Shown here piece by piece: positions 1 through 9,914 of a stretch of DNA of 64,000 nt. Under the pieces are notes generated by a model. It saw only the letters and a list, made by a program, of their open reading frames with translations, did not search any database and was not told the origin of the DNA. Origin of the DNA: Phragmites australis (taxonomy: Eukaryota; Streptophyta; Magnoliopsida; Poales; Poaceae). Every line of letters begins with the position of its first letter. Position 1 is the first letter of the stretch. A program made the position numbers and the translations under genes. The stretch lies in assembly GCF_958298935.1 (NCBI RefSeq), contig NC_084941.1:16404001-16468000 (forward strand), read 5' to 3'.

Positions 1-190
1 ATGCTGTTCATACTTTACGCCAACCAGCCCATTGTCAGAAATTTGGTGACCCGAAGAGAGTAGATAACAATACCGCTCCAAATCGTAGTTCTTCTCTATG
101 TCATTCTGCTGCTCCAGATTACGGACATGTTTGGTCTGCAGCATAAGGGCGTGCCTAAATTTGCCAATACAACTTTTGCGAAGTAGCCTA
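1..190 (-). CDS. possible partial exon at the left edge, unrecognised
   Basis: On the minus strand a frame stays open for at least 60 codons and runs off the window. It reads like ordinary coding sequence, with a charged, Gln/Glu-rich stretch (residues such as NLEQQNDIEKNYDLERY). A possible 3' splice site (..TGTTAG) lies near position 189, but the same frame stays open a little further upstream, so the exon edge is not fixed. I do not recognise the family. It could be a true terminal exon of a neighbouring gene, an exon fragment moved by a transposon, or chance. Confidence 0.3.
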
Positions 191-286
191 ACATGTGGTG
201 GCGTGAAAAAGTGGCACAAATAAACTCGGGTAAGTAGAATTGTTCCGCATTTCTGCATGTCTATAACATATGGGAGGTAACCCCTT

Positions 287-1828
287 AGGTACATGCAGGT
301 TCTCGTTTCAGAGGTTACCTGTACATGCGGCCGTTTTATATCAGAGGGGAGGGGCTACACCATGCGAAATAAGTAAAAAATTCGGTGCTTGTAACAGTGT
401 TCGGCGAGGACTGTGTCAGGGCGATGATAGTTTTCATGAAGTTATTGAAGGTTATTCAAAAGCTTTTTTTCTACTTTATTTGTTTAATGTTCTGTGTTAC
501 AATGTTGATAACTTACACGTAATTTTGGATGTTATTTTGTTTGATTTTGATAGTACTGAACTCATTTTTTATACTTTTCGATCTGGTTGCATTTGAAAGC
601 TCGCACCAGCTGGTTCCAAAAATTCTTCATTTTGGTTTTTAAAAGTTCTTCAATTTGATTTTGAAAGTAATGCAATTTTAGCAAATGAGGTCTTCCACTC
701 AGAGATAAAAGTTTTGTAAAGTAAAAAATGAAAATTAAATTACGTTTATGTAATGATTGGTCAGCAGAACACCATTGGTAATAAAAAAGCTATTCCACTG
801 ATTGGTCAACTGGGACTAGGGTCTTCTGACGACTGACTACGGATATTAAATTTAAGCTCCATGACCAATCGCTTCAACCTTTAGTGCAAAATTGTTGTAA
901 AGCCATCTCCAACAGGTATCTTAAATTTTCATTCTCAAAAATACTATTACAGCATTCTCTATCACTGTTACAGTATCCCTCATTTTTTCATCTCCAGCAG
1001 CTACTCTATTTCTATCTTCTACTCTCCTTTTTCTCAATCCGGACTACTGTCAGCCTCTATAAACAGCACAGCTAAAGTAGTGCTACAGTAACGCAACAGT
1101 AACAGACGGTGTTTTCTTCCTGTAAACAGTGTTGCTACAGGACTACTACAGTGTTGCGGGTGCTACAGTAGCTCCGCAGATTTGCAGCCCATTTTCTCCC
1201 TCCGCAGTACTGTAGTAGCCGGATCTAAAAATGCTTCCTCTGCTAGAGATGGCCTAAGTGTCGTAGCTACCACCGGTGGCAGATTCAAGAATTAAATCAT
1301 GGGGAGCTTATTTGTAAGTGCTACATGAGGCATCAATAGAGCTGCCCATTCTCACTTATTTCTTCTATCTCATATCACGAAACCTTCAATCATACAACAA
1401 TCGAGGCCGAGAGATTTATGGATAGCCAAGATGCGCACTTGGGTAAAGGGGGCGATGGCTTTCCTTGCCTCATGCCGGATCCGCTCCTGGTTACCACCAA
1501 ATACTAAATACCAAATATAGTTTTACCGAGTGCCGAGTGGTAATTTGGTGGTGATAGCGTTCAATAATATAATTTTTTCTTCTAAGATCAAATGACCATT
1601 TTCTATTCAAGTAACCAAGTGTCCCTATATAATGTTTTTCGATTTCAGAAGGATTTCTACTAGTGAAGAGTGATGTTAGATGTGTGAATCAGACATGACG
1701 ACACACACAAAGTAAAGCAAGTAAAATAACACTCAATGGTGATCCAGTGCGTGGCAATTTGTTGAAATGGAATGTCACAAGATCACCCAGCACGACTACT
1801 ACTCTTCTAGAATTAGTGTAACCAACAG
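287..1828. repeat. tandem duplication, left copy (R1)
   Basis: This segment matches 1875-2952 in the same orientation along its whole length. Shared landmarks include GGTTCTCGTTTCA near the start, ATGATTGGTCAG, TTCTGACGACTGA, ACCACCAAATACTAAATA, AAGGATTTCTACTAGT and GTGATCCAGTGCGTGG near the end. The copies differ at many positions, so the duplication is old. The left copy is longer mainly because a MITE (901-1254) and about 230 further bases are present only here. No convincing coding frame is seen; the short ORFs are not conserved between the copies. Confidence 0.75.
901..1254. mobile_element. PIF/Harbinger-type (Tourist-like) MITE, 354 bp
   Basis: The element begins AGCCATCTCCAACAG and ends CTGCTAGAGATGGCC, which form imperfect terminal inverted repeats of about 15 bp. 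It is flanked by TAA on both sides (898-900 and 1255-1257), the 3-bp target duplication expected of PIF/Harbinger elements. The matching position in the right duplicate lacks it, which supports insertion after the duplication. The interior is rich in CTACAGTA/TACTGTAG words and has no coding potential. Confidence 0.7.
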
Positions 1829-1874
1829 CCAAGCATACAGCCACCTGACCCAACCATAAAAAGAAATAATCCGC

Positions 1875-2952
1875 AGGTACCTGCTGGTTCTCGTTTCAAT
1901 GGTCACCTGTGCGTTGGGCCGTTTCACGTGGGAAGGGAGGGGCCATGCCATGGGGACTAAGTGAAAACCAAGTCATCATTTTCTTTGTCTCTTGCACCGA
2001 GCACTGCTCTCTCCCGAACACCCCACCACTGCCCCGACCTCAACGGCTCCATCCCCTTGCGACACTTCGCCTTCCTGATGGAAGCGGTGCCTGTGAGCAG
2101 CGTCAGGTGAGGATCGTGGCAGGGTGGTGATCGTTTTCTAGTGTTCCTTCTCAAAATCCGTTCGATTGAAAGTTACTCAAGGCTATTTAAAAGATTTTTT
2201 TCTAATTAATTGCTTTTCTTAAAAGTACTATGTTGCAGTTTTGATAACTTGCACCTAATTTTGAAAGTTATTTAATTTGATTTTGAATGTTTCAACTTGT
2301 TTCCTGATAGTTCTCCAGTGCTATTTTGACTTTAATTTGATTTTTGAACTCAATCCAGTTTGTAGATAAAAGCTATGGAAATTAACAATGCAAATTAAGT
2401 TGCATTTCTGAAATGATTGGTCAGGAAAACACCTTTCGGTACTGGAAAAAGCCAATTCAATGAGTTCCCGAGTGGGGTGTACGGCCTTCTGACGACTGAT
2501 TATGGATACTAAATTTAAGATCCACGACCAATCGCTGCGGCCTTCAGTGCAAAATTTTGGTGATAATTGAGATTATCAGTGTACTTCTGAAGTGCCATAT
2601 AGGTACCACCAAATACTAAATACTAAATACTAAATATAGATTTGCCGAGTTCTGAGTGGCAACTTGGTGGTGACAAGCTTCAAAATTATAATTTATTTTC
2701 CTCCAAGATCAAATGGCCATTTTCTATTCAAGTGGTCAGCTGTCTGTATATAAATATTGAGACTTGAGAAGGATTTCTACTAGTAGTGAAGAGTGATGTT
2801 AGACGTGAGTCAGGCACAACAACATGCACAAAGGAAAGCAAGTAAAAACAACACTCTATAGTGATCCAGTGCGTGGTGGCAATTTGTTCAAATGGAAGAT
2901 AACAAAAGTTTACTCAGCGCGACTACTATATTAGAATTAGAGTATAACTAAT
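1875..2952. repeat. tandem duplication, right copy (R2)
   Basis: This is the diverged second copy of 287-1828, without the MITE. It follows the first copy after a spacer of about 45 bp. Around 1909-2130 both strands have short GC-rich open frames, but the other copy does not preserve them. Confidence 0.75.
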
Positions 2953-3239
2953 TTCTGCTTTTGGACCAGAGACAGTGGAGGATATTGGGTCGGAGTTAGT
3001 TAAAACACCAGGCGTTGAAGAAATTGCCCAAATGGGCATCGGTTAAACTTTTTGATGTGTATGCCACTAAAGTATAGAGTACAATTAGTTGACTGCCGGC
3101 ACTACATAAGAAATTTGATGGTCTGTGGTGATTGATAATCGCCACCGTATCTTGAAATTTTGTCACAGAACAACAATAATGACAAATTTTGTGTGTCACG
3201 AGCTTCGAAAACTGTTGGGAGAAATACTTCAACCTACAG
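2953..3239 (+). other. unassigned spacer with a short exon-like patch
   Basis: Between the duplication and the first LTR there is one short patch (about 2970-3050) that reads on the plus strand like protein (VEDIGSELVKTPGVEEIAQ) and ends at a stop. It may be a gene scrap, but I cannot assign it. Nothing else is visible. Confidence 0.25.
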
Positions 3240-4076
3240 ACATTACTAGAGGGTCGTCATCAAGATCTCCGGATCCTCAACCGAAAGTCCAACTTTCGGA
3301 GACCGTGAACCTCTCTAGCCACTTCCTCTCGAGACAGGGAAAGTTACTAGTCTTCGGAAGGGATTTTTGGAGGCCGTCTTTAAGGACCCTTGACGCTACT
3401 GGCCTCATCAACCTACGCATGTGAATCTCGAGTCCTCGAAGACCTCTCAGGTCTCCAGGCTCTAGGGCTCTGAGCTCCAGAGCCCCAGTCTCCTAGAGCC
3501 CTAGTCCTCTGGAACTTGGGCAAGCTCTCCGAAACCTAGGTAGTGGGTCATTAAGCACTGAAGAAAAATTAGCTAGAGGGGGGCCATGAGCCATCCTCCA
3601 CCTATAAGGAAGTGTCTGGTATTTAATGACAGTGCAAGTAGTGGCCATCCTGATATCCTAGTGTAGGTGGAGGTCACCCTGACATTCGGGACAATGTGAC
3701 ACCATTCCGCAATTGATGACCAGCCGAGTATCGCACCCTCTAGGTCACTTACACCACTGTATTTGCTATAGTAGTAATATCTTCTAGTTAGGGGTAAATG
3801 TATTCTGACTGAACCCAGACTGTGTAATTCAACTAACCCTAAGTCTCTGTAGCATGGCGGTAACTTGCATCGCTATCTCTGTAAGGGCATATTTATATAC
3901 TTACACCCTGAATGACACTATAAATACAGACCCATGGTCACCAGGCTAGGGACCGATCTTTTTTACTATCAACACTCGGTATTCCTCCCTCTCCATTTGT
4001 TTCTCCAAGCTTGAGTCTCCTCTCTAGAAGAGTCTCTCACCGCACTTGTTTGTGGAAGATATTTTTTCCTCCAACA
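3240..4076 (+). repeat. 5' LTR of T2 copy 1
   Basis: The right edge is well placed: the LTR ends ..CCTCCAACA at 4076, followed at once by GCATACCGTCTGTGGGGAT, which resembles the primer-binding region after other grass gypsy LTRs. A TATA box (TATAAATA) is at 3919-3926. Near the end it shares CCAAGCTTGAGTCTCCTC with the LTR ends of copies 2 and 3. The left edge is approximate because the start could not be matched to a second LTR. Confidence 0.6.
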
Positions 4077-4559
4077 GCATACCGTCTGTGGGGATCTGAA
4101 CATAGAAGTATAAGGGGAGGTAAGACACCACCAAAGACCACCAAGGTGCTAGCCCAAGCAGCTGTTTCCATCGCCGCACCCATGTAGTGGTATGAATGGA
4201 AGGCATGACCAAGCACACTATGTGCCACCACCAGCTTCGCAGCTGGGTGGAACAACGACCCTCCAGCCAATGCTGACCCACTAGCTCGGGTTGGCATGGA
4301 GGTTCAAGCAAATGCGAAGGCCTTCCAGCAGTGGCATGGTGAGGACTCCGTCGCACCCTAGGAGGTTACGACCGAGGTCGCAACCAGACAGACCACCCTC
4401 TAGTGGTTCTGGGTACGTGCCTGGGCCCAATCTCTAGACGCCTCTTGTAACGACATCCAAAGCAACTTCTTCGAGTCAGTGTCCTCGGAGAGCCTAGTCA
4501 CCGGGCAGCCTCCTCAGCCTTTCTAATGGGAGGGGGTTCTAGGAAGACCAGAGGCTTCC

Positions 4560-4880
4560 ATGAACGTAAACCCCGCTGGAGCTGAGGGCGCCGACCGTAG
4601 GTTCCGGCGTCACAGGAAGGGTATCAATGCATCTTGCATGGGGCCGGGCATGGCCACAATACAGATGGTTGTCGAACCCTCGTTAATTTTTGGGAGGAGT
4701 ACCTCAGAAGGCAGGCAGGGCTGCTGGCAGAGGAAAGGGCCAATGATAGGCGATGCAAGGGTCAAAAAACTGGAGCGGACCACCCGGTAGGTCTTCGGAC
4801 CTTACCGAACCCCCTCAGCCCACTCTGCCTCCTCCAACTCCGCCACCGACAGTGTAATACCCCAGCGATAAGGACTGAGT
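4560..4880 (+). pseudogene. gag zinc-knuckle remnant (T2 copy 1)
   Basis: Around 4633-4680 the plus strand encodes CILHGAGHGHNTDGC followed by RTL and then an acidic/aromatic stretch. This resembles the Tat-lineage gag knuckle, in which the second Cys of the usual C-x2-C-x4-H-x4-C is a His (C-x2-H...GH-x-T-x2-C-x2-L). The surrounding frame is short and broken. Copy 2 has the matching region at about 60898-61000, where the first Cys has become Phe. Confidence 0.55.
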
Positions 4881-5227
4881 CGCACCTACCGCCTTAGCCA
4901 TAACGAAGTCCAGCAGGCCCCTGACGTACGGGGCCCCGTCCGAGCCCCCAAAGCGGTGGGGGCCTTCAGAGTACCTCCCATGTCAGGTTAGATGCTAGGT
5001 GAATTTGGCCATGGCAAAGGGATGCGGGGCTCCGGCAATAAGGCTTCAGGTACCCCGAATGCCCGTGTAGCCTAGCCCCTTTAGCGGATAACTCATGCTC
5101 GAGGCATCGACCCTTCCACTGCCTCTAGGATGCAAAGGCTTCCTGGCCTTCGACTTCACTGTGGCGATCTCATTTTGGCAAAGGTACGCCCATCTGTGAC
5201 CAAATAGCTACATGATACCATAGAACT

Positions 5228-5370
5228 TAAGTTATATCTTTGTTCAACAATAAACAGTAGAACTTAAGCTATATCTTTGTTCAACAGTAGACAATAGAAC
5301 TTAAGTTATATCTCTGTTCAATAGTAGACAATAGGACTAAAGTTATATCACTATTCTGTAGTATGGTACA
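5228..5370 (+). repeat. short tandem repeat, ~37-bp unit
   Basis: There are about four diverged copies of a unit containing AACTTAAGTTATATC followed by TTTGTTCAACA and (A/G)TAGACA. Related units occur at about 60430-60505 in T2 copy 2, so the repeat belongs to the element family. Confidence 0.6.
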
Positions 5371-5454
5371 AAACTTAGCCTAAACTTATACCCCTACTCA
5401 AAAACCCTTCGAGGAAAAGGCATAGCCCTGGTACCTTCAAGGTCCAAACCCTCT

Positions 5455-6236
5455 GTGGACCCTCCGTCATTGCTACATGCCGGAGGAGTGTCGACTATCC
5501 GGCACTGCTACATGCCAAAGAGGTGTCGACCCTCTGGCATTGCTACATGTCAGAGAGGTGTCGACCCTATCGACCCTCCGGAATTGCTACATGCCGAAGG
5601 GGTGTCGATCCTCAGGCATCGCTACATGCCAGAGAGGTCTCGATCCTCCAGCATTGCTACATGCCGGAGCGGTGTAGACCCTATCGACCCTCCAGCATTG
5701 CTACATGCTGGAGAGGTGTCAACCCTCCAGCATTGCTACATGTCGGAGGGATGTCGACCCTCCGACGTTGCGACATGCCGGAGGGGTGTCGACCCACCGG
5801 TATTGCTACATGCTGGAGAGGTGGGGACCCTATCGACCCTACGGCATTAATACATGCCAGAGGGGTGTCGACCCTCTGACATTGCTACATGCTAGAGGGG
5901 TGTTGACCATCTGGCATTCCGGCATTGCTACATGCCGAAGAGGTGTCGACCCTCTAGCATTGCTACATGTTGGAGGAGTGTCGACCTCCGACATTGCTAC
6001 ATGCCAGAGGGTTGTCGACCCTTTGGCATTGCTACATGCTAGAGTGGTGTCAACCCTGTCACCACTCCAATATTGCTACATGCCGGAGGGATGTCGACCC
6101 TCCGGCATTGCTACATGCTAGAGAGGTGTCGACCCTGTCAACGCTCCGACATTGATACATGCTGGAGGGGTGTCGACCCTCTGACATTGCTACATGTTGG
6201 AGAGGTGTCAACCCTGTCGAGCCTCCGGCATTGCTA
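5455..6236 (+). repeat. minisatellite, ~39-bp unit, in T2 copy 1
   Basis: About 20 copies of a unit built on GCATTGCTACATGCCGGAG followed by GGGTGTCGACCC are present. Some units carry an extra CTATCGACCCTCC and are about 10 bp longer. Because 39 is a multiple of three, several plus-strand frames stay open for 60-140 codons and give Cys/His/Arg-rich 13-residue repeats. I regard these frames as by-products of the repeat, not genes. Confidence 0.85.
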
Positions 6237-6251
6237 CAGCAAGGTGACGCA

Positions 6252-6456
6252 AGTTCATTGGGCGACACATTGCTCTCGCCCATTCAGTGGGTGACATGAA
6301 GATCTCGCCCGTTCAATGGGCAACATAAAGGAGTTACCTGGTGAACAGGCGACACGTGGTCTCACCGCATTTTTTAATCTTCTGACCGGTGGGGGCCACA
6401 AGGTGTCTTCCATTCATGGGGCGACACCTTGCTCTTGCCCGATGAATGGGCGATGG
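6252..6456. repeat. cluster of short palindromes GCCC-TTCA-GGGC
   Basis: Three near-palindromes of one pattern occur within 200 bp: GCCCATTCAGTGGGT, GCCCGTTCAATGGGC and GCCCGATGAATGGGC. They are accompanied by repeated GGGCGACAC. They lie directly after the minisatellite and could form small hairpins. Their origin is unknown. Confidence 0.45.
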
Positions 6457-7571
6457 TAACCTATTGTTACAATTTTTTTAAACAAGTGTGTAATTTTGCA
6501 AATTTTGAAAAAATATATAAAAAAATTCAGCTAACGCCAAGAGGAAATCGACGAGGCCCATGTGGGCTAACTTGCAGAAGTTTGTTTTGGATCCATGTAC
6601 TGTATCTATATATAATGCTATAGTCATGCGGGTAATAGCTGAGACAAGAACAGTACCGAGGGGTTTTAGGAGGAGGATAATAGATGAGAAAAATTAGGGT
6701 TTCATGATGAAATTTTAATGGATGCTTTGTAATGCATCTTGTGAACCCATCATACAATAAAGATCAATATTTTGTAAGTTTATCTATGTGTGCATTGCTT
6801 TCATCTCTTTGCGGTGATTTTCAGTGGATTATTTGATCATTGTGATTTGTATTGGTTTGATCCATCCAAAATCATCATCAAGCATCAAGGTAACTCCGTG
6901 AAAATTTTGGTTGGTCAAATTTTCATAATTCTTGTGATATTTACATTTAATCTATTTACATCACAATCTGTCACAAACTGCTCGCGAATTTCATATCTTT
7001 AGATCCAGAGATCTGTTTGACTTGATTTTTAATGGAATAGATTCACATGATTGTCAAGTTTCTATAGTACAAATTTGAGGGCAATCTAACGGTTGGGTTT
7101 TTCTGGGCATTGGTTTTAGTGACATGATAGTTGTTTGTCCCAAACTGAATTTCATTATTAAATTGGATATTTGATTATGGTGATTTAAAAATTGAATTTG
7201 GCTTCCATAATCATTCAACCCCCTCTGATTGGATATTTTATGCATATTTGATCCTACAAGCTTCGGTTGTGTTCTTGCCTTGGCGACTTGGGTAAAAGGT
7301 TCTGGATGCTCTGGGAGGGTCATGGGTCACATATACTTGGGAGGATGTGAGGGATCTGGCCAAATCAGACTAGGTTTTGCGGCGACGGGATCCATCCCGA
7401 ACTCGATTTCCTGACTCAAATGAGCTCAGTTAGAGATATGTTGGGCAAAATGTTGTGTTGAACTCTTGGACTCTTTCGGTTAATCCTCGAGGATGATCTC
7501 TTTCCAATTTTGCACAAATTTGAATTGAACCTATGCGGCTAGCGGTTGAAGTTGGATGCGATTCCATCAAT
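6457..7571. other. AT-rich stretch, no gene recognised
   Basis: No conserved coding frame is seen. A TATA-like run (CTATATATAATGC, near 6605) followed about 150 bp later by AATAAAGATC could be the promoter and end signal of a degraded LTR, but there is no second copy in the window to test this. Confidence 0.3.
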
Positions 7572-8183
7572 TGAGTGGGGCTTGTCAAGAGTTAACACAG
7601 GCTACATCAGTGAAGAGGAGTTGTATAAAAATGCCATATATTATTATCCTATATGTATACAAATCCCTTAGGTTCTCCTAAATTCTTGGAGCATACGATT
7701 GTATCCGGGAAATGAGTCCCTAGATATATGGAAATTGGCCGTAGGTTCCAGAATATCCCTTAAATGAGGAAGTTTATCCGTAAGTTTAAGGATGAAAGAA
7801 TCCTACTCAAAAAAGAGTCCAGATGCTACACAACAACCCCCATATATATATGGAGTCAGGGGACCCTGCGAAGGACAAGCCACAACAAGCCTGTAGAAGC
7901 CTCAAGCGCACCGCGAGCCCCAAGCTTTCTATACTCTCGATCTGCATCAACATCTTGTTGAGACTACACATAAATAGTCCTCGACTAGGTTTAGATCCCA
8001 TCTAGGCTAGCTAAGACCCCTCCCTCCTTTGTAATCTGTCTTGAAGATCAATGTAAGACCACATGACATAGGGCTATTATCCATCGGGAGGCCTAGAGTT
8101 GTATAAATCTCTATGTTCTAGCATACGATGAGGCTATTATACGTCGCATATTTTGTAAGATTGGCGGATCAAAATCATCGACA
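7572..8183 (+). repeat. 5' LTR of T1 copy A
   Basis: This segment corresponds to the minus-strand LTR at 26043-26542. Shared landmarks are a CATATATATATGGAG core, GATCTAGGCTAGC-like sequence (TTTAGATCC..CTAGGCTAGC) and GGGCTATTATCC..CGGGAGG. It ends ..CATCGACA, followed by GTTGGCATCGTCCACGAGG, a primer-binding-like site. The left edge is taken from alignment of TGAGTGGGGCTTGTCA with TGATGTGGGGCTTGATA in the other copy and is uncertain by some tens of bases. Confidence 0.6.
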
Positions 8184-8188
8184 GTTGG

Positions 8189-8560
8189 CATCGTCCACGA
8201 GGATCATGACTAACGACGCTGAATCTTTGCCACACAACATGTCACTAAATCCACCCACATCTATATCAAGAATTGGTTTCTCGGATGAGGGGTTCTATGA
8301 TAACTCTATCCTCTTGCTCGATAAGGATCCGATGATCAATCGGGTACATCTAGGAGAGGACCTTCCTGGTGATGAATCCAGCGACGAGCCGAAGATGATC
8401 TACTTGGGGGAGCAACTCCGTGATCTATTACATGGGGACTTCCCAAGAATCGCAGTTGATGCCGAGGAAACTCTTTTTCATCAAGGAAAGGGAGCGGGAC
8501 GTACGACACCGTCAAGCTGAACTCGATGGTGATTCTTCAAGGAAGCAGCCCTAGAACAGC
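8189..8560 (+). pseudogene. gag N-terminal remnant (T1 copy A)
   Basis: An open frame of about 110 codons follows the primer-binding region. Its first part (ATCATGAC..ACGACGCTGAATC..ACATGTC) aligns with the equivalent start region of copy B near 25960-26040. It is acidic (for example EDLPGDESSDEPKM) and lacks the conserved core of retrotransposon gag, which is deleted here. Confidence 0.5.
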
Positions 8561-8679
8561 CATGACTAGGTACCCGAGGTATGGAGTTGTGCTTGGATGT
8601 ATTGATATTGCTCAAAAGCTAGGGGGCTAGGGCAACCCTTCTCTCCTCAAGAGGATAATGCCTTCTATATATTTTGCAG

Positions 8680-8961
8680 ATTGACTTTCTAGTTTCGAAC
8701 AACGCGTCTGTGTTCAAATGCTTGCTTGTCGGTCTTTGAGTAGCTCCTACACTCGGCATCCATACCTCTTCATGAATTGAGATTCAAACGCTGGTGGTGA
8801 AGCAAGTTGGCAAGGAGTATTAAACCTTGTATAAGACCATGTTAGCTTACTTTGCAGAGGTGAGAAAGCTAGAAAAGAAATTCATCGAACTAAAAAAAGA
8901 CAACTACCTCGTTGATAGTCTTGCCCAACTTACTGCCACATGATCATGACATCTTAGGATT
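8680..8961 (+). pseudogene. RNase H 5' fragment (T1 copy A)
   Basis: The plus strand reads QIDF, then LGIH, LVVKQVGKEY and EVRKLEKKFIELK, matching the RNase H region of copies B and C (LVVKQISKEYQTLDKTM and EVRKLEKKFIRVK in copy B). Several stops are present. The homology stops at about 8960, exactly where the nested LTR begins. Confidence 0.65.
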
Positions 8962-9814
8962 TTTTGGGGGAAAATAGACCAGCCTGAGGATAATAGTTGG
9001 CGATCGCTATCAAAGGTCCCTCCAGACTCGGCAGGAGGCCCCATCCCCGGAGGTTGTAGGTCCCTTTGGACCACCTCTCCGGCTCATACATGGCCTTCTA
9101 AAGACTTGGAGCTACAACAAGTACCCGCGGAGCCTTCGGCCTCCGAACTCAATAGGAGGCCTTATTCCCAGGGGCTGCGGACCCCTTCAGGCCCCCCTTC
9201 GCTGCCCATGCGGCCTTCCAAAGCCTATAGGTGCAACCGACCTCTGGAGATAATATCGGGGAAGAAAGGACACCCCTCTTTGCCGCCGACCTGATGCGAG
9301 GTGATGGGTGATAAATATCGGTGCAAGTGGTGCTTATCCTAACACCCCAACACGATGCAAGTCGTCCTGACACGCCCGACAGAGTAGCTTTCGGGCTGTA
9401 ACTGGCAGCCGGCTCACCCCTCAGGGGGCAAGCACCAACATAGTTACTACGGTAGATATTTATCTTCTATGTAGGGTAAAAGGTAGTTATCTAGGATAAG
9501 GCCTAGTAATTCAGCCAGGTTCTAGATATTTGTACATCGTGATAACTTGTATACTAAGCTACGTACTGCCTTATAAATAGGGGCTTGTGGTCACCTGGAA
9601 AAAGGAGAAAAAAAGAGGACACGCTCAACACAGCACAGAGGAGCATAATCGCATAGTCTTTCCTGTTGTACTCCACCTTAGCCCAGTCTATATCTTTACA
9701 ATCAATATATTCGTGGTGTTCCTTCCTCTCAAATTTCGTCTCCAAGCTTGAGTCTACTCCTTAGAAGAAACTCTCACCGTAGTTGCTAGGGCAAGACAAA
9801 CTCTTGCTCTAATA
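8962..9814 (+). repeat. 5' LTR of T2 copy 3
   Basis: It matches 12829-13696 almost throughout (for example GGCCCCATCCC, GATAATATCGGGGAAGAAAGG, GGCAGCCGGCTCACCCCTCAG). A TATA box (TTATAAATAG) is at 9571-9580. The start is degraded (TTTTTGGGGG where the other LTR has TGTTCGG), and the end reads CTAATA instead of CAACA. Confidence 0.8.
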
Positions 9815-9914
9815 GTGGCATCGACCGTGGAGATATCGAACACAGAAGTGCTAAGAGAGGTAGGAATCCACCAGAAAAACCTCCTACACGCTAGCCGCCA
9901 TATCCACCGTTAAG

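Larger units (their letters stand above)
3240..6240 (+). mobile_element. T2 copy 1: 5' part of a Tat-like LTR retroelement, truncated
   Basis: The plus-strand order is LTR (about 3240-4076), a primer-binding-like site, a degraded gag zinc-knuckle region (about 4620-4790), AT-rich short repeats (5228-5370) and a minisatellite (5455-6236). The block 4620-4880 matches 60900-61150 in copy 2 closely enough to place both in one family. There is no protease, reverse transcriptase or integrase, so this is a large non-autonomous (LARD-like) element. No 3' LTR is found downstream. Confidence 0.65.

Noticed and set aside
5455..6155. Several plus-strand ORFs of 60-138 codons with Cys/His-rich repeats
   Set aside because: All are readings of the 39-bp minisatellite in different frames; no start context or domain supports a gene.
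5455..6236. Possible CRISPR-like array
   Set aside because: Units are contiguous and diverged, with no unique spacers, and the surroundings are eukaryotic retroelement DNA.
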